Positions 33,290 through 41,013 of a stretch of 64,000 nucleotides of DNA are shown here, piece after piece. Made by a program: the position numbers and the translations under genes. Under the pieces are notes generated by a model, which was not told the DNA's origin, ran no database searches, and saw only the letters and a list, made by a program, of their open reading frames with translations. Numbering within the stretch: the first letter of the stretch is position 1; the number at the start of each line of letters is the position of its first letter. The DNA is from Roseivirga sp. UBA6052. Lineage in GTDB: Bacteria > Bacteroidota > Bacteroidia > Cytophagales > Cyclobacteriaceae. The DNA is taken from the NCBI GenBank assembly GCA_002427755.1, contig DIYO01000001.1, positions 372,001 to 436,000 on the forward strand. Reading direction: 5' to 3'.

Positions 33290-33344
33290 TCTTCAATTAC
33301 CCTCGGTCCCTAAAGGGATGCCAAAGGCTTCAATTATTTAATTT

Positions 33345-33441
33345 CGTCATTCTGTCCCGATAGCTATCGGGATGATCCGGAATCTTCTGAATTAGTACGC
33401 TGTTTTATTTATTTAGATCCTGAAACAAGTTCAGGATGACG
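33345..33441. repeat. Composite palindromic repeat between moaE and sufS
   Basis: The outer arms are CGTCAT (33345-33350) and ATGACG (33436-33441). Inside lie the perfect 18-base palindrome TCCCGATAGCTATCGGGA (33355-33372) and the hairpin CCTGAAACAAGTTCAGG (33419-33435). A smaller TCCC-TAAA-GGGA dyad is nearby (33307-33318). The 181-base gap holds no gene. Confidence 0.8.
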
Positions 33442-33470
33442 ATCATTTAGTATTAACCATTTAAGTTTTA

Positions 33471-33887
33471 CTACGGATGCGCAGAAACCCAAACTTCTCC
33501 ATCCTCGAAAATCTCCTTCTTCCAAATAGGAACTGTTTCTTTCAACGTATCAATAGCATATTCACAAGCAGCAAAAGCCTCTTTCCTATGTGCCGATGAG
33601 CATGCAATCACCACGGCCTCTTCCGTAATCGGTACAAGGCCAACTCTATGGTGAATGACCATCTTATGCAATCCCCATTTTTCGACCGCATCATCCGCAA
33701 TCTTCTGCATTTCTTTGATGGCCATCGGCTCATAAGACTCAAATTCCAGATGTTTGACTGTTTTGCCTTTTGTTTGATCACGAACGGTACCCACAAATAC
33801 CACAATCCCACCTGCCCCCGGATAAGTCACATTATCCGTGCACGCCTTGCTATCAAGTTTATCTGATGTAACGTATATCTCTTGCAT
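33471..33887 (-). CDS. moaE: Molybdopterin synthase catalytic subunit MoaE
   Basis: MoaE (138 residues) transfers sulfur from thiocarboxylated MoaD to cyclic pyranopterin monophosphate to form the dithiolene. Recognised blocks are GGIVVFVGTVRDQTKGK, LEFESYEPMA, HHRVGLVPITEEAVVIACSS, HRKEAFAACEYAIDTLK and PIWKKEIFEDG, which include the active-site lysines. It overlaps moaD by one base. The pair forms the two subunits of molybdopterin synthase, completing the pathway begun by moaA and moaC in the facing operon. Confidence 0.96.
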   Translation of the reverse strand: MQEIYVTSDKLDSKACTDNVTYPGAGGIVVFVGTVRDQTKGKTVKHLEFESYEPMAIKEMQKIADDAVEKWGLHKMVIHHRVGLVPITEEAVVIACSSAHRKEAFAACEYAIDTLKETVPIWKKEIFEDGEVWVSAHP

Positions 33888-34129
33888 TAGCCACCACTTA
33901 CTGGTGGAATCAATACCACCTCATCGTTTGCACTTAATTCATAATCATCGGCTACGTACTCAGTATTGACCGCAAACTTCAGAGAAGCCAGCTTCTCAAA
34001 GTCTGGAAAATTCTGAATGAGCTGCGCACGTACATCGCCTACAGAAGCACTTTCTGAACAGTTGAGCTCAATTTGCTTTTGTTGAAGGATGTCCTTCGCG
34101 ATACCAAATGCTGTTATTGCTATTTTCAT
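33887..34129 (-). CDS. moaD: Molybdopterin synthase sulfur-carrier subunit MoaD
   Basis: This beta-grasp sulfur carrier (80 residues) ends in PPVSGG, whose terminal Gly is adenylated by MoeB and thiocarboxylated. The pattern MKIAITAFGIAKDILQQKQI, then DEVVLIPPVSGG, is standard for MoaD. I use the ATG at 34129. A longer frame starts at 34147, but that ATG lies inside a dispersed repeat (CGTCAT at 34142) and would add six residues absent from normal family starts. Its last base is shared with the moaE start codon region. It is distinct from the second MoaD-like protein at 17538. Confidence 0.93.
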   Translation of the reverse strand: MKIAITAFGIAKDILQQKQIELNCSESASVGDVRAQLIQNFPDFEKLASLKFAVNTEYVADDYELSANDEVVLIPPVSGG

Positions 34130-34141
34130 TTTATTTCCATT

Positions 34142-34209
34142 CGTCATTCAGAGCGTAGTGAAGAATCTCCTCATCATTTTGGGAGACTGCTTCGTTCTTC
34201 GCAGTGACG
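34142..34209. repeat. Dispersed palindromic repeat between moeB and moaD
   Basis: CGTCATTC at 34142 and CAGTGACG ending at 34209 form the outer arms. Inner sequences AGCGTAGTGAAGAATCTC and GGGAGACTGCTTCGTTCTTCG are arranged as in a common bacterial intergenic repeat (GAGCGTAGCGAAG type). It lies entirely between coding regions once moaD is started at 34129. Confidence 0.75.
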
Positions 34210-34220
34210 TTTATTTAGAA

Positions 34221-35354
34221 TTAATAAGTATCCATACTTGGATCAATCTCTTTCTGCCAGGCAGTAATTCCACCCTTAAGATTAACCAAATTCTCAAACC
34301 CTTGTTCTTGCAAAAGCTCAATGGCCTTGGCACTTCTACCTCCCATCTTGCACATTACAATTACCTCCTTGTCCTTCGGAATCTCAGCTGATCTATTCGA
34401 TACCTTATTCAAAGGAATCAATGTTCCTCCTAAATTGGCAATCTCATATTCATAATCTTCTCGAACATCTAGTAGAAAGATATTTTCCTCTTTCAATTTA
34501 ATTTCTAAATCCTGAACTGTTATCTCTTTCAACTTTTTAGGTTGAATATCTCCCATACAGAATGCTTCGTAATCAATCAATTCAGTTATCGTCACTTGAT
34601 TTCCACTTATTGGATTATCCGGGTTCTTAGCAACTTTCAAAGTATAGGTTGAGAAGTCTAAAGCATCAAATACGAAGAGTTTGCCACTCAATGTTGTTCC
34701 CATTTGTGCCAATACTTTAATCGCTTCATTTGCCATCATAGAACCGATTATTCCCGGAAGCACACCTAAAACTCCTCCCTCACTACAACTAGGTACCATC
34801 TCCGGTGGTGGTGGCGTTGGGAATAAGTCTCGATAATTTGGACCTCTTTCATTTTCGATTTCTACATTGAAAACAGACACTTGACCTTCAAAACGAAAGA
34901 TTGCGCCATATATCAATGGTTTGCTCAAGAAGTAACATGAATCGTTCACTAAATAGCGTGTTGCTAAATTATCTGAGCCATCTACTACTAAATCATAACC
35001 CTCAATATGCTGCATTGCATTCTGCGAAGTGATAGCCTCTTCGATAATCGTGAATTGAACTGAAGGATTTAAGCCAGTCAACCTTTCAGCCGACTTCTGT
35101 GCTTTTGATTCCCCAACTTGATCTGAGCTGTAAAGTATTTGACGCTGTAAGTTCGAAAGACTTACTTCATCGAACTCTACTATGCCGATATGTCCTACTC
35201 CAGCAGCTGTTAGGTATTGAAGGATAGGTGCACCAAGCCCTCCCGCACCAATCACTAATACTGAAGCCTTTTTTAAACGCTCCTGCCCTTGTTCTCCAAA
35301 TTCAGGAATGATGATTTGACGGTTGTACCTTTGAAAGTCTTCTTTATTTAACAC
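34221..35354 (-). CDS. moeB: MoeB-type adenylyltransferase fused to a rhodanese domain
   Basis: This 377-residue E1-like enzyme activates the C-terminus of MoaD. The ThiF/MoeB domain (1-250) has the nucleotide loop GAGGLGAPILQYL, the Arg finger NLQRQ, VDGSDNLATRYLVND and CSEGGVLGVLPGIIGSMMANE. The C-terminal rhodanese domain (about 275-377) carries the active Cys in VMCKMGGRSAKA. The fusion resembles eukaryotic MOCS3, in which the rhodanese supplies sulfur for MoaD thiocarboxylation. With SufS/SufU on the same strand, this gives an apparent sulfur relay. It overlaps mocA by 11 bases. Confidence 0.94.
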   Translation of the reverse strand: MLNKEDFQRYNRQIIIPEFGEQGQERLKKASVLVIGAGGLGAPILQYLTAAGVGHIGIVEFDEVSLSNLQRQILYSSDQVGESKAQKSAERLTGLNPSVQFTIIEEAITSQNAMQHIEGYDLVVDGSDNLATRYLVNDSCYFLSKPLIYGAIFRFEGQVSVFNVEIENERGPNYRDLFPTPPPPEMVPSCSEGGVLGVLPGIIGSMMANEAIKVLAQMGTTLSGKLFVFDALDFSTYTLKVAKNPDNPISGNQVTITELIDYEAFCMGDIQPKKLKEITVQDLEIKLKEENIFLLDVREDYEYEIANLGGTLIPLNKVSNRSAEIPKDKEVIVMCKMGGRSAKAIELLQEQGFENLVNLKGGITAWQKEIDPSMDTY

Positions 35355-35958
35355 GTGCTTTATAATCTGCTAGCGTCTCAGGAGTATCGATATCAAAAAA
35401 ATATGCTTCAGAATCTACTGGTAGTTTGATTAAAGAAGCTTGATTTTGTTTTACAATAGCAGAACAACCATTCATCTCTTGGTGTTCAGACATTGCTGTA
35501 AAATATGCCGAACCAAAGATTACCGGGTTACCCTTTTTAGTACCTGAGAATGGCGCAAGTATAGCTTTGGTATTATTCAACTTCCTAAAGGATTCTATTA
35601 AACGGTTATAATCCGATGCTTGTAGTAACGGCATATCACTCAAACAGATCATTACCGCATCCGCATCTTGTGCCGCCTTCAATCCTGCTTGTATAGAAGT
35701 AGTCATTCCTAGCTCAAAGTTTTCATTATGAACGACTTTGAACCTTGAACCTTGAACCTCCAACTTGTTAATCGCATGATTTACAAGTTGAGCATCTCTA
35801 CCTGTAACCACTACCACTTCATCCACTGATGAAGCCTTCAATTCCCCAAAAGTATGCTGAATCAAGGTCTTCCCTTGTCCAATTTCTTGAAGTAATTTAT
35901 TCGGCCCTTTCATACGAGAAGATAGTCCAGCAGCAATTTGAATGGCAGCGATGTGCAT
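35344..35958 (-). CDS. mocA: Molybdenum cofactor nucleotidyltransferase, MocA-type
   Basis: This 204-residue MobA-like NTP transferase has a nucleotide-binding N-terminus, IQIAAGLSSRMKGPNKLL. Diagnostic blocks of the MocA (cytidylyltransferase) branch are LGMTTSIQAGL and the metal-binding VMICLSDMPLL. MocA attaches CMP to Mo-molybdopterin to give molybdopterin cytosine dinucleotide, the form of cofactor used by CO dehydrogenase and other XDH-family bacterial enzymes. The choice of MocA over MobA (guanylyl) rests on these motifs plus context. It is the first gene of the string and overlaps moeB by 11 bases. Confidence 0.88.
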   Translation of the reverse strand: MHIAAIQIAAGLSSRMKGPNKLLQEIGQGKTLIQHTFGELKASSVDEVVVVTGRDAQLVNHAINKLEVQGSRFKVVHNENFELGMTTSIQAGLKAAQDADAVMICLSDMPLLQASDYNRLIESFRKLNNTKAILAPFSGTKKGNPVIFGSAYFTAMSEHQEMNGCSAIVKQNQASLIKLPVDSEAYFFDIDTPETLADYKARVK

Positions 35959-36056
35959 GCTTAAAGATAGAGAGAAGATCGATATGGAGAATAAACTATG
36001 AGCTTAATACATTAAACATTCACTTTTTATTCATTAGTCATTACTTTGAGTATTGA

Positions 36057-37091
36057 ATGACCAAAAAACGTAAAATCTTAATCGTCCGCATTTTACTATT
36101 TATAGGTACGGCTATCTCGCTATACTTTGTGCCCTGGCAATGGCTTTTTGCTAGTTTGAGACCCACCCAAGAAACTGTTCAAGCACAAGTAGAACAGGCC
36201 CTAGATATTGGGCTCGATAATATTATTGTCTATGTAGATCAAGGTGGAAAAGAACCTAGTTTCTATGCTGCTGGCTGGCACAATCCTAAAGAAAAGATTC
36301 CTGCTTATCCTGAGGCCTATTTTAAGATTGCGAGTGTTGCTAAGCTCTATGATGCCGTATCAATTGCCAAACTGGTCAATGATGGTAAACTATCGCTTGA
36401 AGGTACACTTGCGGAGTATTTTCCAGAATTAGTAGATCGGGTTCAATATGCTAATGAGATCACCTTAAAGATGATGGTGGGTCATACCAGTGGCATTCCT
36501 AATTATACTGATGTTCCAGGTTACTGGTCAAATCCCACAGATGGATACCAAGCGACCCTCGAGCTTGTGCTTGACAAACCAGGTGACTTTAAACCGGGTA
36601 CGGATTACTACTATTCCAATACCAATTACCTACTGATTAATGAATTGATAGAACGCGTATCAGGTACCACTGGATTTGGCTTTATTAAAGAGCGTATTCT
36701 TCAACCTTTAGCACTTACTCACACTTTTGGTTCTACAGCGGAAGTCAATACTGATAGCATTATGAGTGGTCATCATGTAGGATATGAGCCTGATATTAAG
36801 TTTGCAGAACAAGGAATTGTAGCTACACTTGAAGATGTTGGTACTTTCTTGAGAGCATTAAACGATGGCTCTGTATTTGAACCTGGTGAGCAAGAAATTT
36901 ATTCTTCTATCTATCACTACGAGCACACTGGATTAGTTCCTGGCTACCAAACCATTGCCAGATATCATCCGGATATTGATGCTGTTGTTATTCAGTGCAG
37001 CGGACCTACCTATTTTCTCGGTATCAACTGGAACTTGGGAGAATTGATCTATAATAGAGTGGTTAAAATTTTAAGAGAGCAGTCTGAATAG
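36057..37091 (+). CDS. Serine hydrolase of the beta-lactamase/D-Ala-D-Ala carboxypeptidase (class C-like) family
   Basis: This 344-residue protein has an N-terminal membrane anchor (ILIVRILLFIGTAISLYFV). The active site triads of the family are present: SVAK (SxxK) in FKIASVAKLYDAV, YSN in YYYSNTNYLLINELI, and HTG in YEHTGLVPGYQT near the end. The catalytic domain is probably outside the cytoplasm. Relatives include peptidases and esterases as well as beta-lactamases. With no resistance context, I consider an esterase or peptidase more likely than an antibiotic-inactivating enzyme. Confidence 0.87.
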   Translation: MTKKRKILIVRILLFIGTAISLYFVPWQWLFASLRPTQETVQAQVEQALDIGLDNIIVYVDQGGKEPSFYAAGWHNPKEKIPAYPEAYFKIASVAKLYDAVSIAKLVNDGKLSLEGTLAEYFPELVDRVQYANEITLKMMVGHTSGIPNYTDVPGYWSNPTDGYQATLELVLDKPGDFKPGTDYYYSNTNYLLINELIERVSGTTGFGFIKERILQPLALTHTFGSTAEVNTDSIMSGHHVGYEPDIKFAEQGIVATLEDVGTFLRALNDGSVFEPGEQEIYSSIYHYEHTGLVPGYQTIARYHPDIDAVVIQCSGPTYFLGINWNLGELIYNRVVKILREQSE

Positions 37092-37094
37092 TCT

Positions 37095-37493
37095 TTAGGT
37101 TGCTAAATCCCACTTAGTTTTTCTAGCCTCATTCAAAATCAGAGTGAAAGGCACCCACCAAATCAGATCATTGGTGATTAAGGTATATCCAAATTCAGCC
37201 GGTAATATGCCTTGAGCATAATTCATCACAAAACCGATTGGCCCAAAGATCTTACCTAGAAAGCCGACCGCCACAATTGGCCAGTGTCTAACTGGGTTAT
37301 AGCTGGCCCACCAATAACCAAGTCCATATACGCCAATCACCATGCCCATACCTTGCCAGATGGTGGGATGCACTGGTTCTTGCATACCCGTTAATTCAAA
37401 AAATGCTAATGGGAAAAGCACCACCCAAGCGCCCCATAGTATGTTGTAGACGGCTGCTATTTTTAAGACCAATTTCATCCAAGGCTTTACCAT
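37095..37493 (-). CDS. Four-helix membrane protein of unknown function
   Basis: This 132-residue inner-membrane protein has four hydrophobic segments, about residues 9-31, 45-63, 70-90 and 105-122. They are rich in Trp and Gly (NILWGAWVVLFPLAFF, GMGMVIGVYGLGYWWAS). I recognise no functional residues. It is convergent with the serine hydrolase, with stops three bases apart. The 141 bases upstream of its start are shared with the divergent pirin gene. Confidence 0.75.
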   Translation of the reverse strand: MVKPWMKLVLKIAAVYNILWGAWVVLFPLAFFELTGMQEPVHPTIWQGMGMVIGVYGLGYWWASYNPVRHWPIVAVGFLGKIFGPIGFVMNYAQGILPAEFGYTLITNDLIWWVPFTLILNEARKTKWDLAT

Positions 37494-37634
37494 TTTTTAG
37501 GGTTTTAGTACTAATCAATTTATAGAAGGGTTTGTTCTTTCTAACATTAATTTTTTCTGACTTGGAACCTGTTTAAGGATAGTTTCGTTAATTTACATGT
37601 ACATACATATTTATTCAAGAAATTCACTTAACAC

Positions 37635-38513
37635 ATGAATAGATCAGACTTTTTAAAGAAAGCAGCCATAACAGGAGCAGTTGGAACCATAGCCCCTGCA
37701 GCACTAAGCGGTAAAAACGAGAATAAAGAAAAATCAACTTATGACAAGTTGATGGAGAATGTAGGTTTTAATCACTTGCCTAATGAAGAAATCAAGTCGT
37801 CAAATAGTGTTATACACCGTGCCAATTCTCGTGGCCATGCTAATCATGGATGGTTAGATAGTCATCATACATTCAGCTTTGCCAATTACTACAATCCTGA
37901 TCGAGTTCATTTTGGTATCCTGAGAGTCTTGAATGATGACATTGTAGCAGAAGGACGTGGATTTGGTCGTCATCCTCATGATAATATGGAAATCATCTCT
38001 ATTCCTTTAGAAGGAGATCTAGAACATAAAGACAGCATGGGTAACGTGGCAGTTATTAAAGAAGGTGATGTTCAAGCCATGAGTGCAGGGACAGGCATCT
38101 TTCATAGCGAGTTCAACAAGAATACAGATAAGGATGTAAAATTCTTACAGATATGGCTCTTCCCGAACAAGCGTAATGTACAACCAAGATATGACCAGAT
38201 TTCTACAAAAGATGTAGCCAGAGACAATCAATTCTACCAAATCCTTTCGCCAAATACTGACGATGCCGGGGTTATGATTCATCAAGATGCTTGGTTTCAC
38301 TTAGGGAAATTTGACAAAGGACAGGCAGACTCATATAAGGTTAAAAAGAATGGAAATGGCGTCTATGCATTCGTTATTGATGGCACTATTGAAATTAATG
38401 GCGAAAAATTGAACCTAAGAGACGGAATGGGCATTTGGAATATAGATGAATTCCAAGTGAAGGCTACTGAAAACGCGCGAGTCCTTCTTATGGATGTTCC
38501 AATGGAAATGTAA
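37635..38513 (+). CDS. Pirin family protein with Tat-like leader
   Basis: This 292-residue bicupin has the pirin N-domain (residues 60-180), with metal ligands in GFGRHPHDNMEI, LEGDLEHKDSMG and the later GTGIFHSEFN. The cupin-like second half follows (WFHLGKFDKGQ, YAFVIDGTIEINGEKL). Unusually, it begins MNRSDFLKKAAITGAVGTIA. This resembles the common MNRRDFLKKA Tat leader of Bacteroidota, but with Ser in place of the second Arg. It may be exported poorly or not at all. Pirins include quercetinase-like dioxygenases and regulators; no substrate is evident. It lies seven bases before the nitroreductase gene. Confidence 0.9.
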   Translation: MNRSDFLKKAAITGAVGTIAPAALSGKNENKEKSTYDKLMENVGFNHLPNEEIKSSNSVIHRANSRGHANHGWLDSHHTFSFANYYNPDRVHFGILRVLNDDIVAEGRGFGRHPHDNMEIISIPLEGDLEHKDSMGNVAVIKEGDVQAMSAGTGIFHSEFNKNTDKDVKFLQIWLFPNKRNVQPRYDQISTKDVARDNQFYQILSPNTDDAGVMIHQDAWFHLGKFDKGQADSYKVKKNGNGVYAFVIDGTIEINGEKLNLRDGMGIWNIDEFQVKATENARVLLMDVPMEM

Positions 38514-38519
38514 ATAACT

Positions 38520-39149
38520 ATGAAACTATTAGACAGCTTAAACTGGCGCTATGCCACAAAGAAGTATGATGCTACCAGAAAGGTAAGCGAAGAAAACATT
38601 GACAAAATCAAAGAAGCCATTCGCCTTTCGGCAAGTTCTTATGGTTTACAGCTTTTCAAAGTGCTTGATATCAGATCGAATGAATTAAGAGAAAAGCTTT
38701 TACCTGCTTCATGGAATCAACCGCAAGTTACTGATGCCTCTCACCTATTTGTTTTTTGTGGTTATAGTGATGTGACTAACGAAAACATTGACTTCTACCT
38801 TAATCTGAAATCAGAGGTTCAAGGCATTGCCATTGAAGATTTACAGGGCTATGGAGACTTTATGAAGAATACCTTGGGACAACAACCAGCAGAAGCAAAG
38901 CAAGCATGGACTGCTAAGCAAACCTACATTGCATTGTCTAGCGCCTTAGCTGCTGCAGGTGAATTAGAGATTGACAGTACACCTATGGAGGGTTTTGATC
39001 CAGCAGCTTATGGTGAAATATTGGGCCTCGAAGAGAAAGGACTTCAAGCTGCCGTAGTTATGGCAATTGGTTACCGAAGTGATGAAGACCAAACGCAACA
39101 TGGTGCTAAAGTGCGAAAATCTAAAGCTGATTTATTTGAGGTGATTTAA
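38520..39149 (+). CDS. NAD(P)H-dependent nitroreductase family oxidoreductase
   Basis: This 209-residue flavoprotein of the NfsB/NfnB-type nitroreductase group probably binds FMN as a dimer. The start MKLLDSLNWRYATKKYD with RLSASSYGLQLFKV is standard. The middle has QTYIALSSALAAAGELEIDSTPMEGFD, typical of the FMN and dimer contacts, and the end has AAVVMAIGYRSDED. Substrates of these enzymes are broad (quinones, nitro compounds). It is seven bases downstream of the pirin gene, so the two are probably expressed together, a pairing seen in redox-stress operons. It ends at a terminator. Confidence 0.93.
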   Translation: MKLLDSLNWRYATKKYDATRKVSEENIDKIKEAIRLSASSYGLQLFKVLDIRSNELREKLLPASWNQPQVTDASHLFVFCGYSDVTNENIDFYLNLKSEVQGIAIEDLQGYGDFMKNTLGQQPAEAKQAWTAKQTYIALSSALAAAGELEIDSTPMEGFDPAAYGEILGLEEKGLQAAVVMAIGYRSDEDQTQHGAKVRKSKADLFEVI

Positions 39150-39168
39150 GCCTCAAGCTCATATTTAC

Positions 39169-39200
39169 AAAGCCACCTGTTTACAATGGGTGGCTTTTTT
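39169..39200 (+). terminator. Terminator after the pirin-nitroreductase pair
   Basis: AAAGCCACC (39169-39177) pairs with GGTGGCTTT (39189-39197), followed by a T-run to 39200. Confidence 0.9.
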
Positions 39201-39260
39201 ATTTTCAACCTACCCTTCATATTTCCGTTAATACGGATTTAAACTACTTTTTAATCTATT

Positions 39261-40202
39261 ATGAGACTGCCACTCAGCACACTCCTATTTTTCCTTGTCC
39301 AGAGCTTATTTGCACAACACGAATCAATCCAATTTGAACTAAACGGAAGAAATCCGGAAGACCTATCAAAGAATCCCTTTGCCAATTTCGTTGGAGAATG
39401 GACATTAAAGAATGACAAATGGACGCAAAACTGGGGAGGTGAAACAGAAACAATAGATATCCCAGGTCATCATACCATCAATAAGCAGCTAAACACATCA
39501 AACAGCTTACTCTCCATAATTGATGGTCCTGAACCCAATGGCCATATCTTCTGGTCGATTAATCCTAATACTAAAGTGGTAGATCACCTATCTAGCTTTG
39601 GAGACATAAGAGTTGGTGTAGGACAAGGTAGCATAAACGACAAAGGCGATGTTCAGCTCAAAATTAGATTTGAAGGAGAGCCAAAAGACACCTATCGTAT
39701 TTACAATTATGTCTGGATTAATACCGATGAATACCATATGAAGTCTGTGCAATACAATGATGACAATAAGCCTACAGGACTGTTTTATGAAGGTAATTTC
39801 ATAAGAATTAAGAATGATAAAGACTTAATTATCGAGACAGGTAATGAAATTAGAAGAGGGTTTCTGGAAGCAAATATGGAGTTGATAAAATCACTTCATC
39901 ACCCAAAGGTCATTAAGGCACTCGGTTACAACAATGTACAGGAAGGTATAGAAGAAGTACTGAGGGGTATTCAAGAGACACTTTCAAGTTATTCTCTAGA
40001 GTTCATCAAAAACGACATTGAGAGCATTTTGGTACAAGGTAATACTGCCATTGAACAGACTGTCTTTAGCATAAAGGGGACTCCTAAAAACGGAGGTGAT
40101 CCTTTCATTTTCAGTGGTAGAACTATGGTAACCTATATCAAATACCACAAGAGCCCCACAGGATGGGCTTCCATTAGAGAAATCATCCAAATGGAAGAGT
40201 AA
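39261..40202 (+). CDS. Exported protein with lipocalin-like N-domain and SnoaL-like C-domain
   Basis: This 313-residue exported protein has a signal peptide ending QSLFAQHE. The first half (30-185) is a run of beta-strands (FVGEWTLKNDKWTQNW, GHIFWSINPNTKVVDHLSSFG, YNYVWINTDEYHMKSVQY), resembling the DUF1579/heme-binding-like barrel. The second half (190-313) looks like an NTF2/SnoaL fold, with SYSLEFIKNDIESILVQGNT and MVTYIKYHKSPTGWASIREI. No catalytic residues are identifiable and the function is unknown. It is preceded by a small dyad CCGT-TAAT-ACGG at 39225-39236. Confidence 0.8.
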   Translation: MRLPLSTLLFFLVQSLFAQHESIQFELNGRNPEDLSKNPFANFVGEWTLKNDKWTQNWGGETETIDIPGHHTINKQLNTSNSLLSIIDGPEPNGHIFWSINPNTKVVDHLSSFGDIRVGVGQGSINDKGDVQLKIRFEGEPKDTYRIYNYVWINTDEYHMKSVQYNDDNKPTGLFYEGNFIRIKNDKDLIIETGNEIRRGFLEANMELIKSLHHPKVIKALGYNNVQEGIEEVLRGIQETLSSYSLEFIKNDIESILVQGNTAIEQTVFSIKGTPKNGGDPFIFSGRTMVTYIKYHKSPTGWASIREIIQMEE

Positions 40203-40233
40203 TCGGTGAAGGAATCCCAATCACTATATTAAT

Positions 40234-40902
40234 TCAACTAGGAAGAACTAGCATTGGATCAGGACAATTGGCTAAATATTGGTCCTTCTCACTGGCCTTG
40301 CATACACCGGGATAATCTCCCACGTGACCTTCCATATCCCACATCAACTGAAAATGTAAGTGTGGTGGCCAATGAAAATTTTCATGATATGTCCCAAACC
40401 AAGCAAATTGCTCACCTTTTTCGACCAGCTGACCAACTACTTTTCCTTCTAAGGAATCTGTGGATAGGTGACCATACAGACTAAACAGTTTTTTGCCTGC
40501 CATATCATGCTCAAGAATAATTACCGGACCATAGTCTCCATGGTAATTTCTATTATCAAAAGAATGAATAATCCCGTCAAAAGGAGCAAAAATAGGCGTT
40601 CCGGCAGGTGCCCAAATATCTGTTCCTAAATGAATGGTTCTTGGCTCCTCTCCTTTAAACAAATCACTTCTAGAATATAGACTTCTCACCTCTCCATAAC
40701 CACCAATACCAATGCTTTTACCATTTTCATCTAGTACTTGGTTGATATAAGATGAAAAGCCTTCTTCATCATTTAAGTCCACCTTATCCAGATCTGCATT
40801 GTCTTTGGACAAGTCGAATACATGATAGTCGTCTGAGGTCCAATCAAACTCTACCACAGGATGTGGTTTGATGTTATGTTCTTTTAATATTTGATTCAGC
40901 AT
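40234..40902 (-). CDS. M23-family metallopeptidase without signal peptide
   Basis: This 222-residue protein has a LytM/M23 domain. Zinc ligands are visible as HLGTD (after EEPRTI) and PPHLHFQ, with FSLYGHLS between them, so the site looks complete. Unlike most M23 peptidases it has no signal peptide or membrane helix, starting MLNQILKEHNIKPHPVVEFD. It may act in the cytoplasm on a substrate other than peptidoglycan. A similar domain occurs fused in large kinase-aminotransferase proteins, which supports a non-wall role. It is followed by a Cys-containing segment (YPGVCKAS). Confidence 0.85.
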   Translation of the reverse strand: MLNQILKEHNIKPHPVVEFDWTSDDYHVFDLSKDNADLDKVDLNDEEGFSSYINQVLDENGKSIGIGGYGEVRSLYSRSDLFKGEEPRTIHLGTDIWAPAGTPIFAPFDGIIHSFDNRNYHGDYGPVIILEHDMAGKKLFSLYGHLSTDSLEGKVVGQLVEKGEQFAWFGTYHENFHWPPHLHFQLMWDMEGHVGDYPGVCKASEKDQYLANCPDPMLVLPS

Positions 40903-40926
40903 GGGATATTATACTTTATTTCTTTT

Positions 40927-41006
40927 CCCCCTTTTTGAAAAGGGGGTTAGGGGGATTAGAATGTAACTGAATTGATCAATCCTCCTGACCTCCTTCTCCA
41001 AGGAGG
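40927..41006. repeat. Dispersed palindromic repeat, CCCCC...GGGGG type
   Basis: CCCCC-TTTTTGAAAA-GGGGG at 40927-40946 is followed by TTAGGGGGATTAG and, after about 30 bases, the near-complementary AATCCTCCTGACC. A second hairpin CCTCCTT-CTCC-AAGGAGG lies at 40989-41006. It fills the gap between the M23 and deacylase genes and is a different family from the CGTCAT repeats. Confidence 0.75.
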
Positions 41007-41013
41007 AAAATAT

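Noticed and set aside
34130..34147. Six-codon N-terminal extension of MoaD
   Set aside because: Its ATG lies inside a dispersed palindromic repeat, and the shorter start matches the family.
36057..37091. Antibiotic-resistance beta-lactamase
   Set aside because: The class C-like motifs are shared with many esterases and peptidases, and there is no mobile or resistance context.
39225..39236. Operator CCGT-TAAT-ACGG upstream of the lipocalin-like gene
   Set aside because: Only four-base arms; too short to separate from chance.
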